Origin: Catellatospora paridis
GTDB lineage: Bacteria; Actinomycetota; Actinomycetes; Mycobacteriales; Micromonosporaceae
Reading direction: 5' to 3'
NCBI RefSeq assembly: GCF_009720365.1
Contig: NZ_ML769322.1
Coordinates: forward strand, 61,629 to 125,628
DNA length: 64,000 nucleotides
Position 1 is the stretch's first letter. Each line of letters starts with the position of its first letter. The position numbers and the translations under genes are program-made. The notes under the pieces were generated by a model. The model was not told the DNA's origin. It searched no databases and saw only the letters and a program-made list of their open reading frames with translations. This document shows, piece by piece, positions 58,434 through 64,000 of the stretch.

Positions 58434-60116
58434 CTACGCAACGACGACAGCGAACGGGACCGTCGGCTGTTCCGACTGCTCGAACGTGTTCGGCAGCCAC
58501 TGCTCGGCCTCGACCGAGTACGGCACCTGCCACGCGGGGTCCGGCGTCGGGTTGAGGTCGGACGGCAGCACGTCGGCGACGAAGTCGAACTCGAAGACCT
58601 CCTTCGCACCCGCCGGCACCCCGGGCCCGAGGCACCGCACGTGCACCGACGTCGGGGCCGCGAAGTCCTCGCGGGTGCACATCGCCCAGCCCGGACCGGC
58701 GAGTTTGAGCCAGTCGCCGCGCAGGCGCAGGTGCAGTTCCAGGTCACGCACGTCCGCGTCGCCGCGGTTGGCCACCGTCACGGTCAAATGACCGGAGTAG
58801 CTGCCGTCCGCCGTACGGCGCAGCGTCAGGTCGGTGGCGTCGACCCGCAGGTTGGCGTACCGCGGCTTCGTCTCGAACGTCGTCGGCCCCGCCACCTGGC
58901 GCACCTTCGTCCCGTCGAACCGGTAGGTCCGGGTCTGGAACGGCACGGTCTGCTTGCCGCCGTCGGCGTAGTGCTCGCTCAGCTCGACCTCGACGCCGAC
59001 GTCGGTCCACGCGACCTGGTGGATGCCGCCGAACCCGTCGCGGGTGCCGACGATGCGACCCATGGTGACCGGCCGCCCGTTCACCCGCCGGAAGGCGATC
59101 ACTTCGGTGCCCGGCGACTCCGGCCCTTCGCCGCAGCGCAGGATCGCGACGAGGTCGCCGTCCCCGTCACCGTCCACATCGGCTTCGGTGTAGCTGTCGA
59201 CCCACACCGGCAGGCTGCCGCCGGCCGCGGTGCCGTCGGCGTCGAGCCGCACCTGCCCCGACGGGCACAGGGCTCCCCTGGCGCCTGCCCAGGGCGGCAC
59301 CTCGATGGTTACGCTGCGGAAGGGTCCCAGGTCGGGAAGGCTGTCGTCCAGGTACTTGCGCACCGGCGTCGCCGACGGTCCCGGCGCCGACACGGCGGAC
59401 CGGCTCGGCGAAGGAGTCGGCTCGGCCGGCGGGGTGGACCGACCGCGCCAGGGGCCGAACAACGACAGGACCACCGCCACCGCGGCCGCCACCGCGGTGG
59501 CCGCAGACACCGCGGCAGACCGACGATTCGCCAGCCGTCGCGACGAGGCGAGCGCCCGATCGCGCAGGTCCACCTGCCTGACCTCGCCGACCGCGCCGCC
59601 GTAGAACTCCTTCAACTCCGGAGCGAGCACCCGCAATTTGGCGAGCGCCTTGGCGGTCTGGCTCTTGACGGTGCCGATGTTGATGCCCAGGACTTCGGCG
59701 GTCTGCGCCTCGGTGAGGTCGTCGAAGAAACGCAACACCAGCACGGCGCGCTGGCGGGGCGGCAGCCGCAGCAGCACCGACCGGAGGGTGACCTGCAGCG
59801 CGGTCGAATCCGCCAGGTCCGTCCCGGTGGTGGCTCGCGTCGGGACGTCCTCGGTGAGGGTCTCCGCCACTCGCCGTCTACGCCACCAGGACACCTGCAG
59901 GTGATACATGGTCTTGCGGGTGTACGCGTCGGCCGCGCCCGTCGCGTGCAGGTTCGACCACGCCCGGTGGGTGCGGGCCAGCGCCGACTGGACCAGGTCT
60001 TCGGCGAGATGCTGGTCACCGGTGAGGAAGTACGCCGCCCGCAGCAGCGCGGCCGTACGGGCCCGGACGAAGGAGTCGAACTCTCCGGCCAGGTGGGTCA
60101 CGGTCGAGGCTGCCAT
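58434..60116 (-). CDS. SigE-family sigma factor fused to a membrane anchor and large extracellular domain
   Basis: 560 residues. Sigma region 2 (about 13-80: FDSFVRARTAALLRAAYFLTGDQHLAEDLVQSALART) and region 4 (about 107-165: QRAVLVLRFFDDLTEAQTAEVLGINIGTVKSQTAKALAKL) match actinobacterial SigE-family ECF factors. A basic stretch and one membrane segment (about 199-221) follow, then a Pro/Ser linker and about 310 residues that should lie outside. The outer part has a Ca-binding, FG-GAP-like DVDGDGDGDLVAIL and a CARDB/Ig-like TVANRGDADVRDLELHL region. One protein thus joins sensor, anchor and transcription factor. ATG 60116 is preferred; ATG 60122 is possible. Confidence 0.88.
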   Translation of the reverse strand: MAASTVTHLAGEFDSFVRARTAALLRAAYFLTGDQHLAEDLVQSALARTHRAWSNLHATGAADAYTRKTMYHLQVSWWRRRRVAETLTEDVPTRATTGTDLADSTALQVTLRSVLLRLPPRQRAVLVLRFFDDLTEAQTAEVLGINIGTVKSQTAKALAKLRVLAPELKEFYGGAVGEVRQVDLRDRALASSRRLANRRSAAVSAATAVAAAVAVVLSLFGPWRGRSTPPAEPTPSPSRSAVSAPGPSATPVRKYLDDSLPDLGPFRSVTIEVPPWAGARGALCPSGQVRLDADGTAAGGSLPVWVDSYTEADVDGDGDGDLVAILRCGEGPESPGTEVIAFRRVNGRPVTMGRIVGTRDGFGGIHQVAWTDVGVEVELSEHYADGGKQTVPFQTRTYRFDGTKVRQVAGPTTFETKPRYANLRVDATDLTLRRTADGSYSGHLTVTVANRGDADVRDLELHLRLRGDWLKLAGPGWAMCTREDFAAPTSVHVRCLGPGVPAGAKEVFEFDFVADVLPSDLNPTPDPAWQVPYSVEAEQWLPNTFEQSEQPTVPFAVVVA

Positions 60117-60221
60117 GCACATCAGGACGCGACCTGCCGCACCGATGGTTGCCCGGATGCCGAGCGCACGGAATCCACATTGCACCGTCGGTGGACAGGT
60201 GCCCGATCGGCTCGGTCGCGG

Positions 60222-60893
60222 CTAACCCGCGCGGTCGTCGAGCAGGCCGCCCAGCAGAGCGCGGATGGTGCGTTCGAACAGGTCGGCGGTGGGCCGGCCG
60301 GGGGCGGCGCCGGTGAGCGCCGCGGTCAGGCGCGGGTGGCGGACCGGATCCACCGCGCCGAAGTCGATGGCCGTGGGTGCGGCGGCGCTGCGGGCGAACA
60401 GCATGATCACGCCGTTGAGCACGCCGACGGCTTCCATCTTCTGCAGCGTCGTCCGGTCGAGCGCGGCCACCGCCTGCAGGCAGTGCTCGAACCAGGCCAA
60501 CGTGTGCGGACCAGGCGCGGAGCTGGTGGGCACCGCGTCGAGCAGCCACGGCTGCGCCACGTAGAGCGAGCGGGTGGCCTCGGCGATCCCGACCAGTTCG
60601 CCGAGCCAGTCCGCACCGGACTCAGGGGTGTGGGAGAACCCGGCCATGGCCGTGTCGACCATGAGGTCGAGCAGCTCGTCGCGGGAGGCGACGTAGCGAT
60701 ACAACGTGCTGGCGGTCGTCTCCAGCTCGCCCGCGACGGCACGCATGGAGACGGCGGCGAGCCCGCCCGCGGACGCCAGCCGGATCGCCGCCGCGGCGAT
60801 GTCCGCCAGGCGGTACTCGGGCGAGGGGCCGCGCGCGCCCCGCTGCGGCCTGGCCCAGATCGACGGACCGCGCCCCTGCTGACCAACCTTCAC
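60222..60893 (-). CDS. TetR/AcrR family regulator
   Basis: 223 residues. DNA-binding domain at about 25-75 (YRLADIAAAAIRLASAGGLAAVSMRAVAGELETTASTLYRYVASRDELLDLM) with a helical TetR_C-type ligand domain. GTG 60893 lies six bases after a TAAAGT box, suggesting leaderless translation. A palindrome at 60909-60923 sits just upstream, so the protein probably represses itself and possibly the divergent PfkB kinase gene 170 bases away. Confidence 0.88.
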   Translation of the reverse strand: MKVGQQGRGPSIWARPQRGARGPSPEYRLADIAAAAIRLASAGGLAAVSMRAVAGELETTASTLYRYVASRDELLDLMVDTAMAGFSHTPESGADWLGELVGIAEATRSLYVAQPWLLDAVPTSSAPGPHTLAWFEHCLQAVAALDRTTLQKMEAVGVLNGVIMLFARSAAAPTAIDFGAVDPVRHPRLTAALTGAAPGRPTADLFERTIRALLGGLLDDRAG

Positions 60894-60908
60894 CCCACCA
60901 CTTTAACC

Positions 60909-60923
60909 GCGAACGACGTTCGC
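60909..60923. promoter_or_regulatory. TetR operator palindrome
   Basis: GCGAAC-GAC-GTTCGC is a perfect inverted repeat directly upstream of the -10 box of the TetR gene. It shares the CGAAC/GTTCG half-site with the operator array at 10319-10368, although the two regulators differ. Confidence 0.7.
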
Positions 60924-61063
60924 AATAGCGTCACCGCACCGCCGACGGCCGCGATACACGCACCTCGTGCTCGGGGGCTGCGGGAAGATCCAGGTGCGGT
61001 TAGGGTGGGCGTGCCCGCCGCTCCGGGTGCACACGGCCACACACATCGGGGAGGCGGTCTGTC

Positions 61064-61975
61064 ATGTCCGAGTACGACGTCCTGGTGCTCGGCGGTGTCG
61101 GCGTGGACACCATCGTGCAGGTGCCCGAACTGGCGGTGCCGCCGGGTGACTTCTTCCCGGTGCCGCCGATCCGCGACTACGTCGCGCACTCGGGCAACGG
61201 TGTCGCGCTGGGCTTCCACGCGCTGGGTCTGCGCACCAAACTGGTCGACTTCCTCGGCGACGACATGCTCGGCGCGATGGTGCTGGCCCGATACGCCGAG
61301 CTGGGTCTGGACTTCAGCCACCGCACCGCCCCGAACGGCACCCCGCGAGCCGTGAACCTGGTCGACAAGGCGGGCCGCCGGTTCTCGTTCTTCGACGGCC
61401 GCCACCCCCACGACCTGGTGCTGCCGCCAGACTTCTACCTGCCCCACCTGCAACGCGCCCGGCACGCCCACATCGCCGCGCCGCGGGCCGCGGGCGTGTT
61501 CGCCGACGCCCACCGGCTCGGCGTCACCACCTCCACCGACCTGCACGCGTGGGACGGCGAGCTCGACTGGGTGTGGCCGCTGGCCCGCGCCGCCGACCTG
61601 GTGTTCCTCAGCGCCGAGGCGGCGCCCGACCGCATCGACGACATCCTGCGCGCCGTGCTGGGCAGCGGCCGTGCGCAGGTGGTCGTGGCGACCGAGGGCG
61701 CGGCCGGCTGCCGCGTCGCCACCCGGGACACGCTCGCGGTCCGCCGGTTCCCGGCGGTCACCCCCGAGCGGCCCGTGATCGACAGCAACGGCGCGGGCGA
61801 CGGGTTCAGCACCGCGTTCATGAGCCGCTGGCTGACCGGCCGGCCGATCGAGGAGTGCGTGCTGGCGGGGTCGGTGTCGGGTGCGTTCGCGTGCGGCGCG
61901 GCGGGCACCCACGAGGAGCTGATCACCGCTGAGCAGCTCGCCGCGGCGGTGGCACGGGCCGGCACCGCCGCATGA
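61064..61975 (+). CDS. PfkB family carbohydrate kinase
   Basis: 303 residues. Ribokinase-type fold: an N-terminal VLVLGGVGVDTIVQV, the substrate GNG motif (HSGNGVALGFHALG), and the C-terminal PfkB signature DSNGAGDGFSTAF with the catalytic Asp in GAGD. It phosphorylates a sugar, nucleoside or similar alcohol with ATP; the substrate is not evident. ATG 61064 has GGGGAGG upstream. Divergent from a TetR gene with an operator palindrome in between. Convergent with the SDR gene across a hairpin. Confidence 0.9.
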   Translation: MSEYDVLVLGGVGVDTIVQVPELAVPPGDFFPVPPIRDYVAHSGNGVALGFHALGLRTKLVDFLGDDMLGAMVLARYAELGLDFSHRTAPNGTPRAVNLVDKAGRRFSFFDGRHPHDLVLPPDFYLPHLQRARHAHIAAPRAAGVFADAHRLGVTTSTDLHAWDGELDWVWPLARAADLVFLSAEAAPDRIDDILRAVLGSGRAQVVVATEGAAGCRVATRDTLAVRRFPAVTPERPVIDSNGAGDGFSTAFMSRWLTGRPIEECVLAGSVSGAFACGAAGTHEELITAEQLAAAVARAGTAA

Positions 61976-61999
61976 GCGGGCGTCGACGGTGCGAGACGG

Positions 62000-62037
62000 C
62001 CTGACGACGCGAACCGGGCGGCGCCCGGTCGGTCAGG
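62000..62037. terminator. stem-loop between convergent pfkB-type and SDR genes
   Basis: An inner perfect 7-bp stem (ACCGGGC / GCCCGGT, loop GGC) is enclosed by an outer CCTGAC / GTCAGG pair, in a 57-base convergent gap. Probably a shared terminator. Confidence 0.55.
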
Positions 62038-62869
62038 ACTGTGCCGGGTAGTCCGTGGAGACGGTCACGTCGGCCCACTTATCCGTCTCGGCGGCGCGGG
62101 CGGCTGCGGACTCGCGGGCCCGGCGCAGCGCGTCGGAGCCGAGCAGCAGACGCAGCGGCGGATCGTCGGACCCGGCGATGTCGATGAGCACCTTCGCGGC
62201 GCGGACCGGGTCGCCGGGTTCGACGTACTGCTCGCGGAACTTCAGCATCGCGCCGACGGTCGGCTCGTAGTCCGGTCCGACCGGGGCCGCCAGCTGCGCC
62301 GCCCCGCCGCTCCACTTGGTGCGGAACCCGCCGGGCTCCACGATGGTGACCTTCACCCCGAACGGCTTGACCTCGTTGGCCAGCACCTCGGAGTAGCCCT
62401 CGACGGCGAACTTCGCGGTCTGGTAGGCCCCGAGCCCCGGCGTGCCGCCGACCCGCCCGCCGATGGACGAGAACTGGATGACGTGCCCGTGCCGCTGCGC
62501 ACGCAGCACCGGCAGCGCGGCCTTGGTGACGTTCACGACGCCGAACAGGTTGGTCTCGAGCTGGGCCCGGAAGTTCTCGTCGGGCGTCTCCTCCAGCGAC
62601 CCGGACACGGCGTAGCCGGCGTTGTTCACGACGATGTCGAGCCGGCCGAACGCGTCGACCGCGGTCTGCACGGCGGCGCAGGCCGCGGCGGGGTCGGTGA
62701 CGTCGAGCGCCATCGCACGGATCTGGTCGCCGTACTTGCGTACCAGGTCGTCGAGGGTTTCGGGTTTGCGGGCGGTGGCCACGACGTTGTCGCCGTGCTC
62801 CAGCACGGCCCGGGTGAGTTCGTAGCCGAAACCGCTGGATGTTCCGGTGATGAGCCAGTTGTTCGCCAT
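62033..62869 (-). CDS. SDR family oxidoreductase
   Basis: 278 residues, classical short-chain dehydrogenase. NAD(P) binding loop TGTSSGFGYEL, VNNAGYAV, catalytic Ser in FSSIGG and the YQTAK active-site Tyr/Lys. The TARKPE stretch after beta2 carries an Arg that favours NADP. The substrate is unknown. ATG 62869 starts the Rossmann fold and has AGGGGG upstream. It lies 35 bases after a TetR gene on the same strand, so the TetR and SDR genes probably form an operon. Confidence 0.92.
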   Translation of the reverse strand: MANNWLITGTSSGFGYELTRAVLEHGDNVVATARKPETLDDLVRKYGDQIRAMALDVTDPAAACAAVQTAVDAFGRLDIVVNNAGYAVSGSLEETPDENFRAQLETNLFGVVNVTKAALPVLRAQRHGHVIQFSSIGGRVGGTPGLGAYQTAKFAVEGYSEVLANEVKPFGVKVTIVEPGGFRTKWSGGAAQLAAPVGPDYEPTVGAMLKFREQYVEPGDPVRAAKVLIDIAGSDDPPLRLLLGSDALRRARESAAARAAETDKWADVTVSTDYPAQS

Positions 62870-62904
62870 GAGAGTCCCCCTGTCGATCCCATCTGGGCGG
62901 GTGG

Positions 62905-63522
62905 TCAGCGTGGGTCGTCGACCCAGGCCGGGACCAGGCCGACGAGGATGCCGACCAGGTCGTCGCGCGGGCACGGGTCGGCGGCGGTGAGCCAGTCCAC
63001 GATCGCGGCCGCCAGGCCGTGGCCGAGGAACACGGCGGTCGTGGCCAGCTCGCCGCCGGGCCGCGTCGGCGCGAAACGCAGGCGCCGGAAGTAGTACGCG
63101 ATGTTGTCGGCGAGCTGCCGCCCGAACCGTGCCGTCGCGGCCCCGCCCTCGGCCGAGCCGAAGACGGCCAGCAGCTCACTGCGCTGGCCTTCGACCTGGT
63201 CGAGGATGTGACCGAGGACGATCCGGGAGGCGTCCCGGCCGGTGGCCGCGCCGACCAGCCGGACCTGGACGTCCTGCTCGGAGATGGCCCGCAGGGCCTG
63301 CTCCAGGACGTACACGGCCAGGCTGCCGGTGGTGTCGAAGTGGGCGTAGAAGGAGGACCGGTTCAGGCCCGCCTCCGCCACGATCGAGCTGACCGACACC
63401 GGAGCTCCCGGGTGGCGGCCCGCGACGGCGGTGAACGCCTCGGCGAGCCTGGCCCGGGTGCGTACGGCCCGCGGGTCACGACTGTGCGTGTCCCCCTGCG
63501 CGGCCCTGATCTCCGTTCCCAC
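62905..63522 (-). CDS. TetR family regulator
   Basis: 205 residues. The DNA-binding domain at about 18-68 (RAVRTRARLAEAFTAVAGRHPGAPVSVSSIVAEAGLNRSSFYAHFDTTGSLAV) is followed by a helical effector domain with a TetR_C_33-like pattern. Start at 63522 gives MGTEIRAAQ. Next on the strand is the SDR gene. Divergent from an aldo/keto reductase. Two palindromes in the shared 104-base region make joint control of the two reductases likely. Confidence 0.88.
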   Translation of the reverse strand: MGTEIRAAQGDTHSRDPRAVRTRARLAEAFTAVAGRHPGAPVSVSSIVAEAGLNRSSFYAHFDTTGSLAVYVLEQALRAISEQDVQVRLVGAATGRDASRIVLGHILDQVEGQRSELLAVFGSAEGGAATARFGRQLADNIAYYFRRLRFAPTRPGGELATTAVFLGHGLAAAIVDWLTAADPCPRDDLVGILVGLVPAWVDDPR

Positions 63523-63550
63523 CAGGCCAGCGTAACCAGGTCAACGGCAC

Positions 63551-63583
63551 TTCGCCAACAAATGTCGGAGAAGTAGGGCCCTA
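63551..63583. promoter_or_regulatory. palindromes in the TetR/aldo-keto reductase divergent region
   Basis: An imperfect inverted repeat at 63551-63572 (arms TTCGCCAAC and GTCGGAGAA, 7 of 9 pairs) is followed by the perfect palindrome TAGGGCCCTA at 63574-63583. Either could be the TetR operator. Confidence 0.5.
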
Positions 63584-63584
63584 G

Positions 63585-64000
<416 letters not shown>

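Noticed and set aside
58377-61355. 992-codon open frame on the plus strand
   Set aside because: It crosses three convincing genes (sigma fusion, TetR, start of PfkB) and their intergenic regions, with Arg/Gly/His-rich low-complexity translation and no domain.

Overview
The window is high-GC DNA (about 70% by eye) with GTG and TTG starts, frequent 4-base ATGA/GTGA gene overlaps, several apparently leaderless genes (a TANNNT box 6-7 bases before the start codon), and secreted glycoside hydrolases and proteases with carbohydrate-binding modules. This points to a soil actinomycete, most likely family Micromonosporaceae (Catellatospora/Actinoplanes-like). The family is an inference from style and content; no rRNA or tRNA gene is present to confirm it.

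Layout. 1-7040: a stress-signalling block. An RsbW-type ATPase and a CsbD general-stress protein lie on the minus strand, divergent from an overlapping plus-strand operon: stressosome proteins RsbR-RsbS-RsbT, an ATPase-PP2C (RsbX-like) fusion, a histidine kinase, a response regulator-PP2C (RsbU-like) and a STAS anti-anti-sigma factor. 7050-13900: small accessory genes (HEAT-like protein, GNAT, TetR/MFS efflux pair, small membrane proteins, a secreted three-repeat protein). 14000-32800: an L-arabinose locus. It has a secreted GH-A-type glycosidase with CBM2, a GH127 beta-L-arabinofuranosidase with ricin-type lectin domains flanked by two near-identical LacI regulators, and a minus-strand unit araB-araD-sugar ABC transporter (SBP, ATPase, two permeases)-araA. 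The GH127 gene and araB share an operator-like palindrome. A third copy sits on a promoter that faces no recognisable gene.

33000-46200: cell-envelope and secreted functions. These are an L,D-transpeptidase lipoprotein, an ECF41-type sigma factor next to a DoxX protein, a GH2 enzyme with a duplicated ricin domain, an intracellular-looking family 3 solute-binding protein, a broken extracellular dioxygenase-CBM5/12 gene, an AraC regulator, and two secreted peptidases (S1 and M4) that end in the same kind of chitin-binding CBM5/12. 46300-49100: small oxidoreductase, membrane and SnoaL-like proteins. 49200-57230: a TetR-acyl-CoA dehydrogenase-acyl-CoA carboxylase (alpha, beta)-AtuA-TIGR03084 operon for acyclic terpenoid or branched-chain acyl-CoA breakdown. 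Its carboxylase alpha gene carries an in-frame palindromic repeat. 57340-64000: YchJ, a DUF1772-like protein, a SigE-family sigma factor fused to a membrane anchor and a large predicted extracellular domain, a TetR/PfkB divergent pair, and a TetR-SDR/aldo-keto reductase divergent group that runs off the window.

How it works together. The arabinose region reads as a full pathway. Secreted GH127 and other glycosidases release L-arabinose from plant glycans, the ABC system imports it, and AraA, AraB and AraD convert it to D-xylulose 5-phosphate under LacI control. The stress block is a signalling cascade from stressosome to PP2C to anti-anti-sigma factor; no sigma-B gene is in the window. The points most worth a second look are the in-frame palindromic insertion in the carboxylase, the orphan operator-promoter with a strong hairpin, the membrane-anchored sigma factor and the dioxygenase-CBM remnant.
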